The notes under the pieces: generated by a model
Databases searched by the model: none
Seen by the model: the letters and a program-made list of their open reading frames with translations, nothing else
Told to the model about the DNA's origin: nothing
Shown: positions 45,245 through 56,600 of the stretch, piece by piece
Layout: the number at the start of each line of letters is the position of its first letter
How positions within the stretch are numbered: position 1 is the first letter of the stretch
Translations under genes and position numbers: made by a program
Origin: Eudorina sp. 2006-703-Eu-15
Lineage: Eukaryota > Chlorophyta > Chlorophyceae > Chlamydomonadales > Volvocaceae
Reading direction: 5' to 3'
DNA length: 64,000 nucleotides
Assembly (NCBI GenBank): GCA_003117195.1
Contig: BDSI01000143.1
Coordinates: 166,422-230,421 of the forward strand

Positions 45245-48200
45245 ATGATTTCGTTGGCGTGGCGAGTTCTGCTCCTGCTCTGCTTGGTCGTTCCTGCCGA
45301 GTATAACACCAGTCGTGCCTTCGGGCTGCGGCGCGCCGAGCAATGGCTTGCTGTGGACAGCGCTCATGTTCTGGACGTGGACTTGCGTTTCCCTTCGTCG
45401 CCCCAAGCGATATTCACATCAAACAACGTATCTGACATGGATGGCTATCTATTGGTCTCCTTCAATGTAAGGCAGCCCTGTCCCGATTTCTGCTCGCATT
45501 TTTTGGCTCGGTTTTTGAGCGAAATTTTGAGCAAAATTCGAACCTCTGCTGACACTCTTCCCCGAGACCCTGACCCTTGACATGCAGTGGACAATTCAGT
45601 CCTTCTCTTCACGCAAGGACAGCCTTCTTCATTCCAAAGCTTTCAGCGTTTCCGCTGTCGTTCTGTAAGTTGCCTGGTTGTCGTCGGCGCTGACCCCACC
45701 TCGGCATTGCATGTTATGTCCTGTCCTGAACGAAGGCCGAAAACACCTGATGTAATGTCCGAATGTGTGTTCCGCGTTGCCGTGTAGGCAAATTGAATTC
45801 CAAGTCTCCGACGATGGGGACATTGTCAGCTGCTTCCTCTTTGCTTCCCTGGCCGAGCTGTGGGGTGAAGAAGACCTGGTGCAATCTTCCTGGCGCATCA
45901 CCGGTGGGTGTCCGGTTAAGGACAACTTTGCAGTCGGCTGAGCACCGTGCGGGTTCTCTTCGCATCGGCAGGTTGGAGTGCGCATAGGCAGCGAAGTCAA
46001 GTACGCGGCCGTATGCTGCTACCACAGTGTGGCACGCATCACTACACACGCCAGATTGTCTGTTGCAGCGCGGCGATGTCCATACTGTATAGCACGGTCC
46101 CTCCGGGCAAGGGTCGGCTGCGTTTGCGTTGCAAGCGCCCCTCAACTCATCTAGTCAGGTTACGTGGACCGGATTTCTAGACAGCTGGTGCCCTTTTTTT
46201 CGCTGCGCATGAGTTGCTCGCCACAAGATTTGGTCACATCATGTTGTCATGGCCCTTTCCATTCGCAGTGGTCAACATGCGAGATGCTCATGCTCACCAC
46301 CAAACAGGTACGAGTGTGACGGAGCTGGCGTAACAGGATTGAAATTTCTGTACATTGCGTGCACTGCTTTTGTGCGGTGTAATGATGCACAATGAGTTGT
46401 TCTGGGCGAGGTGGCCATACGGACGCCGCCTGCGGCAAGGCAACCGATGACGGTCAAGATGCTGCCCAGGGCCACCGACGCTCCTCCCGCCGCGTGCGTC
46501 GGCGTCGCGTTTGATGCTCACGGCCAGTGTGGCAGTCCATTAGGTCACCCGTTTCTCTCGCAGTACCGGGGTCTTAGTGGCTTCAAAACACTGAAATGCT
46601 TGGACCACAGTTTCGTCCTGACCTCTCTGCCCCGCCGTGTGGTTTGATGTTTTATCGGCGATGTGGTGTCCCCTCACAGAGTTTGAGAACGTGACATTTA
46701 CAAGCCACAACAGCCGGACGGGCATCACGTTGCCGATGACCGTAACCGAGCTGTCGGATCCGGAGCGGGGCTGGCTGGACGAGCAGGGCAGTCTTCAGTT
46801 AATCATGTACATTTGGCAGGTGGGTACGGGTCGGAGGGTAAGATGTTTGCGCGCGGCGGTGATCGTGTCCAGCTTATTGCTCCCACTAGCCTCCCTGGGT
46901 GACGGCTGCGAATACGCACGCTGGGTGCTATTCAACGCGCCTTCGCACCGGACGCCATGCGAGGAAGCGAGTCCGGGGCGGTCTCTGCGACATGGAACGG
47001 GTCAATTTTGCCTGCAGAGACCCGCCGTGTCAACTTCGTAAAAATCAATATCAAGGTCATCAGGATAAACTGATGGCACAACTATGATTTCGGAAATGGC
47101 GTTCGGGCAACCCATCAATTTGTTAGCCGCTGTGTACAAGCGCAGCTCTTGCGCTTCGATATCTATCTGATCTTAGCTCTCGGATCCAAGCGGTTTCGAT
47201 AGTCGACAGTCGCCCCTCACCCTTGGCTGTCGCTGTACCTGCCTGGCGTTGCGCACGTTTGGGTGTTGGCCTCCTGGGCTGTACGAGCGCTCGTTGACGC
47301 TTCACGCGTCCAATCGGCCTGTGTATTATGCCTTTGGTCGGACCCGTCCCGCGCTGCTTGTTCCCCACAGACACGGCCGTTTTGGCCACAGTACGGCGTG
47401 CCGGAGCAGCAGAACTTGAAGTGGCTCCTGGACAACGCCCCTATGATCGCTGATCTATACACCCCAGGCGGGCCCCACAGTTTCATGCCACAAACCTTCC
47501 AGTGCCATAACGAACTTGCCTTGACATCCGCCACCGCCGAGACGACGTGCTCGCCCAAGACGAAGTATTCGAAGTAAGACCGTGCGCATCTCGCTCGCTA
47601 CCAGTTTGCTGGGAGTCGGCTGTTCATGTCGGGGATCTAGGGACGAGCTGTTGGTTTCTGCGGATGACCGGATCGTCGGTTCGGGCTGGGTGCACGCATG
47701 CATCGTGGTGCCGTTGAGTTTTGGGGCATCGCCCGAGGCCCCGTCAATGACACACCACCATGACATGGCCTCACGCGCTCACCCGCCTCTTGTCTTTTTC
47801 CTTTGCTCCGAACTTTCAATGTTTCAATTAACATTGCCGACCACGCGGGCGGCTATCAGCTGCGCCCATCGCAACCCAACATGTTCCTCCGTACCTGGGT
47901 CCTTGAACACGGCTGTCGCCATCATGTCTTCACCACACCCATCCTCCACCACCTACCCCATATCACCTACCTTGCACTTCGACCCCGTGCCCTGCGCGTT
48001 TGGTTGGCTGGTCAGCGGCGCTGTGCAGTCGCGATCGCCCGACGGCGCAGATGGCGGTTCGTACGGCGCCTACACCCGGGCCACCCAGGAGCGAATCGCA
48101 CTGCTGATCGACAGTCTGTCATCGCTCTGGGATATGCTGCGCCACCTGGCCGAGAGCGCATTGCCCCTGGGCGTGTTCGTCTCGGCTAGTCTCTTGGCCT

Positions 48201-50513
48201 TCGTGTGCTTGAGTTTGTTGACGCGGAAGGAGGCTGATCTGAAGAACCGCCAGGCATTGGTAAGTCATGGGGTGTACGGATATTGTTTTAGGCTGCCGTG
48301 TGACATGCGTTGGGGGCATTCCCCCACGTCCTTGTCCCACCCGATGTGTCATGGAACACAGATGGGAAGGTATGCGATGGGCCTTAAGTTGTATAACGCG
48401 GCGCAGACAGTTTCAGTAGGCTGCAGATGTGTGCAACTTTCAGGATTTGCGTAAAGCTGCTGCTCGCCCGCCACCTCGCCTCACCCCCTAGCAATGATTT
48501 ACCGCTTAAGCATACGTCCGCGCCGTTTTCCCTCTTCGCCGTTAGCGTGAATTACTGCAGTTCGCGCAACGAGTGCAGCAGGCGCAGCAGGAGGTCCAGC
48601 AGGCCCGGCGGGGCAGGTCAGCGAATGCGCGAGCGTCCCGCAGGACCCGGGCTCGTGGCCGGGGTGCGCCATCGCAAACGAGCTCCTCCGAACCTGCATC
48701 CGGTGAGCGGGGGGCAGGTGCAGGCTTCAAGGCGGCCCGGAACGCGGCACGCCCTGCCTAATTTGGCCCGAAGTGACGAAACATTGCCGGGTCAACATCG
48801 CTGTGTCGAACCGAAGAGAGAGGCATGGCAACCAGTCTTTTTGCTAATCGTGCCACCTTCCACTTGCTTGCGCCCTGCGCAGGTGGCACCCGCACCTCGG
48901 CGCCAATCAGGCTTCGCGTCTGGGCTGTGGTTCAAGCCGTCAAGATGCGGTGGACAGCGCTGGTCGTGCTGATCAGGCGTCGCGTCTGGGCTGTGGTTCA
49001 AGCCGTCAAGATGCGGTGGACAGAGCTGGTCGTGCTGATCAGGCGTCGCGTCTGGGCTGTGGTTCAAGCCGTCAAGATGCGGTGGACAGCGTTGGTCGTG
49101 CTGATCAGGCGTTGCGTCTGGGCTGTGGTTCAAGCCGTCAAGATGCGGTGGACAGAGCTGGTCGTGCTGATCAGGCGTCGCGTCTGGGCTGTGGTTCAAG
49201 CCGTCAAGATGCGGTGGACAGCGTTGGTCGTGCTGATCAGGCGTTGCGTCTGGGCTGTGGTTCAAGCCGTCAAGATGCGGTGGACAGCGTTGGTCGTGCT
49301 GATCAGGCGTCGCGCCTGGGCTGCGGTTCAAGCCGTCAAGATGCGGTGGGTGAAGTTGGCGGTACACTCTACCGCCGCCGACAACATCACGGCCGCCGTC
49401 GCGGACCCATCGCTCACCGGCGAGGATGGCGACCTGGACCGCAGCGCCAGCCAAAGCTGCAGCGCCGACGCCAGCTCTGACACCGACACCAGCGTCGATG
49501 CAACTCCAAAACAGGAGGCTGCATTGTCCCGCTGCGACAGCACTGGCAGCAACCCCATCAATGGAGCACTTGTGACAGCGAGTCCACCTCGCACCCACAA
49601 CCTCAGCGACAGCTGCACTGTCTGCACGCCGGAGGCCCTTGACCGCCGGACCACTACCAACATCACCGACACAGGCCCGCTTGCACGGTCCCTGAGCCGC
49701 GGTGGAGCGGATTCGTGCGGAGGCGACGAGGTGGACCCCAAGGGGCTGTCGCCCATGCCCTGTGGCGGTGCGGCGGGCGACATCACAACTGTGTCTCCAG
49801 GATCTGCAGCTGAAATCTGCACGCCGCCACCCCTGGAGCCCTGCCTTATCAACACTGCAGATCTGGTGGTGCCGCCGCCATCGCAGGCGAAGCGTGTTGC
49901 GGCCGCTGCGGTGCCGGGATCGGCAGCTGCAGGCCCCCACACCGCCTCCGGCTTAAACGTGGCCATGTTCCGCACCATCGGCCGGCCTATCGTTCCCCCG
50001 GGGTTCGAGGGGGCGGCCGGATTGCGGGACCGCTACGTCACCACACAGCGGCGCCCGCCGACCGGCCATGCCCAGGGCGGCGTGATGTTGCCGGGAGCCC
50101 CCAGTCGAGAGTCTCATGTCGCACGCTCTCTGCTGAGCGCATTAAACGCTGCAGCGGCGCCCCTGGGGAACCCGCCGTGCCCCATGGCAGTTCCTTTGCT
50201 TGAAGCCACTGCACCGTCATACCTGCCGCAAGCCAGCCCCTTCCGCTACAACGCGGCCATGCACCACGGTGTCGGCTGGCCTCCGACCGGCCATGCCGAA
50301 GGCGGCGGGATGTTTCCTGGAGCCCCCAGTGGAGAGTCTCCCTTTGTCGTCTACAACGGTGCAGCGACGCCGCTGGGGAACCCGCCGTACGCCATGGCAG
50401 CTCCTTTGCCTGCCTGGAATGCAACACCACCCCTGCCGCAAGCCAGCCCCTCGAGGTCCTGCAACCTGTCCTGGGAGGTGGCGAAGTCTACTGCGTATTT
50501 CGTCCTGGAGTAG
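45245..50513 (+). CDS. Predicted type I membrane protein with MATH domain and 22-residue repeats
   Basis: Eight exons join in phase: 45245-45466, 45588-45664, 45788-45903, 46680-46819, 47371-47573, 47860-48259, 48561-48702 and 48883-50513 (976 residues). MISLAWRVLLLLCLVVPAEY is a clear signal peptide. Residues about 75-185 fit a MATH (meprin/TRAF homology) domain: it opens with WTIQSFSSRKDSLLHSKAFS and closes with MTVTELSDPERGWLDEQGSL, matching the family's W-T-I-x-x-F-S and L-x-D-P-x-x-G-x-L signatures. Sequons NTS, NVS and NVT suit a luminal position. A Cys-containing linker follows, then one membrane helix (354-373), then a charged Gln-rich helix (RVQQAQQEVQQARR). The last exon encodes seven 22-residue repeats (VWAVVQAVKMRW core), a Ser/Asp/Thr-rich stretch, and a duplicated segment of about 70 residues with GHAxGG and PLGNPP motifs. 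Extracellular MATH domains are known in meprins. Exons 1-6 are firm; the join to the repeat exon rests on phase agreement. Confidence 0.72.
48915..49376 (+). repeat. 66-bp coding minisatellite, seven copies
   Basis: A 66-bp unit containing GGGCTGTGGTTCAAGCCGTC repeats seven times inside the last exon of the MATH gene. It keeps the frame because 66 is a multiple of three. Substitutions are few and alternate (Thr-Ala-Leu versus Thr-Glu-Leu units), suggesting recent pairwise expansion; the last unit is the most diverged. Confidence 0.95.
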
Positions 50514-52890
50514 ACACGGTGTTAGCAGACGCGGAGCAGGTCCGAGTCCGCGGACGATGTATGTGCGTCCGCGGACTCACGTAAAAGGTATGCGTGGCTG
50601 CGTGGTCTACATGGTCCTGTGGTGAGGTTATACAGTATTTCTGCATTCCGACCACCCCGGCCGGCGCATCTTCTGCGTCTTTGATACTTGCGCGGCGGTG
50701 CCGTGCGTGTTGGGAAAAGAGCAGGACAGGGCAACTGTGGGGCGCGCAGCGTGTAGCAGCAGGGCTGCAAATTCGTAGATATGTTAGCTCTCGCGACAGT
50801 CGTTGACGTGGGATTTTGTACAATTTGTATTTTAGCTTGCAGGCCCCGTGCATAGTTCACGGGCTCATGGTTTCTCAGGTGCCAGTGTATGGCAGCATTG
50901 CTGCGCGTAAATGATGTCGTCCATACACGCGACGTGGTCTGCGCAGGACGTGCGCTGACCTAAAGGTGACAGCGTTTGCGGGCGGGCATGGCTTTTCTTT
51001 CAAGCAGAGTTTTGGTGACTGAAGGGCGTCGTGAATTTTGTGGGTGCGTGCTCGTGTGTATGTATGTCTGTCGTGAGCTGGTTGAACATTAATGTGGAAA
51101 GCAGCGAGAATTCTTTTGAGAGGTTGCATTGAGGAGCGACCGTAACCGGGGGCTGCCTCTGTACTGCCCCCCCCCCCCACTTGCACACGCCACCCATCTC
51201 CACGCACGTGGAGATTCATGTTGTGCCGTGGCTGCAAGATTCATGTCGCCACGTTTGTGTTGCCATGAAGATGTGATTTCTTGTACGTGCGCAACGACGG
51301 GTCCATCGAAAAAGGCGAAAATAAATAAGTGTTGGTTGGAAGTGATCAGAGTTGTCATGTGGAAGCGGTGCCGTGTCGACGCAGGCGGTGGGCTGGGGTA
51401 CGGCAGAGAAGCACCACCTGGCGTGCGGCCCTTTGGTTTGTGTGCGTTCTTTCACTGTGCTTACATGCCGTCCCGTGCACTGCGTTCCGTTTATTGTATG
51501 GCCTCAGAGAGTGCACTGGACCACCTTACCGGTCATTGTTGCGGATTTGTGACCCGGTCTGTTGTCGCGACGAATCTGTTGGAACAGCTGGCACTTCGAC
51601 AAGCGACTCCGTCGCCTGTGGATGCCGCTCACGAATAATCCCCCCGATCTACCTGCGCTTCTTTATTTGTAGGTCACGACGTCGAAGGCCGCATGGGTTC
51701 ATCAATTACTCATTCCTGCATTATGGATTTTTGAGGCGCAGTTGACGCCTGTTGTATGTCTTGTATTGGTGTTTGTGTAGATCAGGGGCTTCGGAGTGCA
51801 GTGGAGTCCTGCTGCCTCGGTGAGACCCTCGGGTCATGTTTGCGGAGATGTGTTTGTTGAGTTGCAGCGTTGTCACCACGTTGGCCCTGAAGTTTGCGCG
51901 TGATCCACCGTTTGTTGCGAAGGAGGCGCTCACGAGTTGCTGGGCAAATATCCCCCGGTTAGAATGTCTCAAGATCAGGCTCATAGGTACTGGATGTAAC
52001 CGTTGAGTGTGAGTGGGAAGGTGTACAGTTCTCGGAGACACCGCATCGTCTTTTCGTTACAGGCTTAACCGCATATATATCAGCTGTACATCGTTGTCCA
52101 TCGCTCAAGGCGCATTGGTCGCGGCACACCACCGCGACTTTTGCCCACGGTACCTCAACGCCCGTCCCCCCATCCGGACGAGTAGGTAACGCAGAATCGT
52201 TACCAACTAATAGGCAGCTCAATCGCTCATACATTACAGGGTACACCGACGTCTGCGGCACATCATGCGACCCTCTCACCGTCGCAAACGCCCTGCGTGC
52301 ACTTCCGGCAGGCTCCCGACAGGCCCTGACTTCCTCAGCACCAGTCATACGGAATGCAAGCCGCGTGAGACCAAGACAACGCAGCGATTCCGCCGAATCG
52401 TCCACACACAAGACATCAACACCAACGAAAGCAACGAGCAAGTGTCTTATATGTACTCGATGAACAGTATTTTGTGGTCTACAGGCATGATCTACGGTCC
52501 CTTCGCCAAAATAAAGGCGCTGATGCAAGATGGATAGGACACAAGCGGCCTCGCTCCTTGAACCCCAGGCGAAGGTGGTGCTGCCCGGCACGAGGGCCGC
52601 GCCGGCGGACGGATGCGGTTGGACGGATGCGGGTACGGTACGACAACCTGGTATCTACGGTAATCTCCGGTACGGGGTGCTTATCGACACACACAAGGAA
52701 CCTAGCATGCGGTCGCAGTGGTCCCGCGAGTATTGTCCTTGGGGCGTCCGCACGGGCAGTGCGGGTTGAGTGTACCACACGACAGGGAGGCTTATGTTTG
52801 TGATCATGATTATATATATGCGACGTATGGTCCGCGCTATGACTACTACTACGGGAAGTACGACGACATGTACCCGGCATACACGGCTAA
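50514..52890. other. Intergenic DNA before the Gypsy-type element
   Basis: Mixed composition with many short frames, none with splice partners or recognised motifs. TGTAA at about 51995-51999 is the nearest poly(A) signal after the MATH gene. A long terminal repeat of the downstream retroelement would be expected in the later part of this stretch, but no sequence here was found repeated downstream of the element. Confidence 0.4.
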
Positions 52891-55244
52891 GAGAGTGAGA
52901 GATTTCGAGACGGCACGTCCGCCGGCGAAGCGACTGCCAGTGGGCTCGGCGCAGCCAACGCACCACGGCGTTATATTGCTGAGGAGCCAGAGCTACGTCG
53001 ACCAGCGCGTCCTGAGGAGCCAGTCCGTGCTGCCGAACGTGCTCCCGTTCCCCAGCCTTTACAGCCTTCACGGCAGGAGAATGTTCCAGCGGGTCCAGTT
53101 CGTCCGACAGCGGTCGTGAGGGGTCCGGCTCCAGCTCGCCCGGTCGCGGAGCAGCCGGACATTGCCCGGGATCCGCGCGGTTCAGGAGAAGCTGCCACTC
53201 GGACGGATCCAGTGCCTACGGGTGTCGAGGAGGAGGCACGTATTACGGACGACATCATGTCCAAGATCAATAAGTATTCATTGCCGCTGGAGGTCGCAGT
53301 GAAGTGCAATCCACTTGCTATCTACAATCGAGTTGGGGGCCGCGTGATGGGTCTGGTCCGCCACCATTCGCAGCGGATGGCGGGGCAGAATGGAGCTGAA
53401 GAGCGTGGCGTGCCACCTCGGGCGCCAGCAAATTTGTACGACACTTACAATATCTACGACAACGCCAACGTGGTGATTACAGGAGAGCGACAGGAGAGGG
53501 GTGACGTCGTACGAGGCGTGCCGCCAGCTGGGCGTGCTACGACTACATCGGGAGTGTCTACGGCTCAGCCTCGGTCAGAGATTCCTAAGCCGAGACCTAA
53601 CGCAGCGGCGGCGGTGGCGAATGCAGTGGAGGTGGGCGAGTACTCATCCGAACGGACAGCGGTACCGTCTTACCAGGTCATCGAGTTACCGCCACCGAAG
53701 TACACCAGGTTTGCCGCGCCCAGATCCTGCGTCATGATGGAAGCGCATGGAGACCCTGTGCACACCGAGGCAGTGGTGGATTCGGGAGCTTCAAACAGTG
53801 TGATTACTACGGCACAATTGAGGAGGCTGGGCTTACTAGGAGCTATGGAGGAATGCAACATTCGGTTTCTGAACGCAGATGGTGCGAGACCCAAGGCGTT
53901 GGGTAGGTTCGTGGACTACAGACCTCTTTGGGCGGCATGGTCTACACGATGGATATGTTTGTGAGCAACGCTACGAACTACAATGTGCTGCTGGGCACGG
54001 ACTTCCTTCATCCGGTCCAGGCTACGATTTGCTATCACACCATCAGGTTGGAGTATACGAATGACAGGAACCAGCGGAACAGTATTCTGATCAACTGTCT
54101 GCGGGGACAAGACGCTTCTGCGTTGGCGCTAGATTATCGGGAGGAGGTGGAGCCTGATTGCGGAGAGCCGGACTACGACCCAGCCTATGATCCGGAGCCC
54201 TACACTCTGAACTCAGCAGCTGCGGCGCAGAGGGCGGAGCCGAGGGTAGTTACGCCGCCGCGCTCACCTTTTGCTGCGCTGCGTCGGTCACCCAGTACGA
54301 CGGCGGTTCGTGCGCTGGAGAGCCTTGGAGAGATGCGACCTGCGGTACCGATGGAGGAGCGGACAGTGTTGCTAACGCCGCAAGTCTCGAGGGAGTTACC
54401 GGTGGTTTGCTGGTTAGGGGATCCACCGGCGGATGACGAGCAAGGTACTACATCGACGGCTCAGCCTCGTCCTACCCAGCTGGCTCGGAGGATTTATGGC
54501 CCTGGGGTGCATCTCGCGGACCTGCCTAAGGTGGCTATCGAAAACTGCACTACACAGGACCTGCTGGCCATCTCTCAGCTTGAGTCGGAAGCCACGGAGG
54601 CGGCCGACACCAAGGATGATTCGCAAGCCGAAGAGAGCGTACCTGTGAAGGGGGATGGAGCGCAAGGGCCCAAGATGAATCTGTTGGAGATATTGCCGCC
54701 GTCTCCGGTTTCAGCAGGGGAACACCCCGCGGACACGGAGCCGGATGATGAAGATCCTGTGGAGGATGGGTACGACGATTTGATACCACCGTTAGTGGAC
54801 GACACGGATACTGAGTCAGAGAGCAGCAACGACAGTGGAGACGGTGATTGGGGTGATCCTGCACTGGAGGGTGTGGCTCATTGGCGTGCGTTCGAGTCCT
54901 ACATGGGGGATGCACAACAAGATACAGATACGGCGGCTATCGTGGCGCGTCAGGAGACGGGATTTACGCCTCTCGGAGATGGTCCAGGACGGGAGTCGAG
55001 TATGACGACGCCGCGAAAGAAGGCTCTCCCGGATTTCAGTTACTGTATGCGGCTCCCGCCTGAGGATCACATGGCGATATCCCTACGGTATGCGGCGGAG
55101 ATTATGAAGGATCCACCCGATGTGGATGCGGAGATCAAGCGGCAGTTGGAGGCTAAAATCCCGGAGAACATTTCGCCGGTTGAGAGGGAGATAGAGCTTG
55201 CGGGACGTCTTGCTGGGGAACGCCGACGTCTTCGCCCTGACTAA
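52891..55244 (+). pseudogene. Gag-like and aspartic protease region of the Gypsy-type element
   Basis: The first part (52891-53964) is Pro/Ala/Glu-rich and Gag-like. It then shows VVDSGASNSVI with the Asp-Ser-Gly-Ala active site of retroviral-type aspartic proteases (about 53772). A frame change near 53910 separates this from the protease C-terminal part, with YNVLLGTDFLHP, in the 53928-55244 frame. That frame continues with a long acidic spacer of some 300 residues before the reverse transcriptase. The frame break inside the protease fold makes the product inactive as encoded, unless the frame change is an assembly error. Confidence 0.7.
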
Positions 55245-56600
55245 CAGTCAATTGGGACGTACGAGTTGGGTCAAGATGCATATTGATACGGGGGACGCGG
55301 CGCATATTGCTATCCAGCCGTATCGTATGTCGCCTAAGGAGCTGAAGGTAGTCAACAAGGAGATTCAACAATTGCTGCAAGATGATATGATCGAGCCCGG
55401 TATTTCACCATGGGCGGCTCCGGGCGGAAACCGTCAGGGCCCGATGGGAAGATTTCGTACCAAACGTGTGTGGACTACAGGATGCTGAATGCAGTTACGA
55501 AGCCGGTGCAGTGGCCGATGGGGCACGTGGGACAGCTGATCGAGCGGCTTACCCCTATTCCGCCCAAGCAACGGATCTACAGCTGCATCGAACTCAATAC
55601 TGGGTTCTACCAGATTGAGATGGAGGAGGGTAGCAAGGCGAAGACGGCTTTCGCCATACCAGGGACCGGAGCTGGAATGGGCGGACTTTACCAGTTCAAG
55701 GTTCAGAGCATGGGCCTATGCAACAGCCCCGCGGCTTTCTCGCGGCTGGTGCATAGTGTGCTACGGCCGGCGTTGCTGCGCTGTGCGTGCTTCTGGGTGG
55801 ACGACATCGCCGTCTACAGTGGCAACGTGGTGGATCATCTGCGGGATCTACATGCAGTATTTGCTTTACTAAGGATTGCGGGATCGAAGATTTCCCCTGG
55901 CCAAGTTCCAGTGCGCGACGACCCCGTTGACGTTCTTGGGTCACGAGGTTTGTGGCAAGACCGGTACCATCACGCCGGCACAAAACCACATCCGGTCAAG
56001 ATCGCTGAGTACCCGGAGCTGACTACGACTCGGCAGGTCAAGGCTTTCCTAGGCCTCACGTCGTACTTCCGCAGTTTCATCCCAGGATACAGTGATATCG
56101 GCTGTGCTCGCCTAAGGTGCCGTTCCAGTAGGGTGATGAGGAGCGGCAGGCCTTCCCACGACTGAAGACTGCGTTGGCGACGGAGCCGGTCCTTCGTGCG
56201 CCAGACTTCAGCCGGACCTTCTACCTGGCCGTGGACTACGCACGGTATTGTGTGGCGGCCTGCGTGACACAGAAGGACGACAACGGACGGGAGTATGCTG
56301 TGGCGTATGCGAGCAAGCGGCTGAGTGGTTCAGCGCTCAACTGGGCCAGTGTGGACGGAGAGGCGTATGCAGCAGTGTGGGGCATCACGCATCTCCACCA
56401 TCTTCTCTACACCGGCCGACACTTTGTGCTCTACAGCGACCACGCGCTCTCAAGTATCTATAAACGTCCAAGAATCTTGCGGGCAAGCTTAGTCGGTATG
56501 CTATGGAGCTTATGAACTACGACTTTGAGGTTCAGCATCGGCTGGGCACGCAGAACGGAGCAGCGGATGGAAACGGGCGAGACATCGGTCCCCGCGACGA
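55198..56600 (+). pseudogene. Reverse transcriptase and RNase H remnants of the Gypsy-type element
   Basis: 55198-55430 holds the start of a Ty3/Gypsy reverse transcriptase (QPYRMSPKELKVV, then MIEPGISPWAAP). A frame change leads into 55430-56165, with IYSCIELNTGFYQIE, the catalytic FWVDDIAVYS (usual form Y-V-D-D) and the thumb motif FLGLTSYFRSFIPGYSDI. Another change leads to RNase H at 56174-56515, with FYLAVDYARYCVAACV, YASKRLSGSALNW and LYSDHALSSIYK. Beyond it, QHRLGTQNGAADG is the usual end of this domain. No integrase zinc finger or DDE core follows up to 58 kb. Confidence 0.75.

Larger units (their letters stand above)
52891..56600 (+). mobile_element. Decayed Ty3/Gypsy-type retroelement, no LTRs or integrase found
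   Basis: Gag-like, protease, reverse transcriptase and RNase H segments follow each other on the plus strand in the Ty3/Gypsy order, but in different frames. At least four frame changes separate them (near 53910, 55200, 55430 and 56165). No integrase or chromodomain follows RNase H, and no long terminal repeat pair was found within the window. The outer limits are therefore those of the recognisable coding parts only. Confidence 0.75.
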
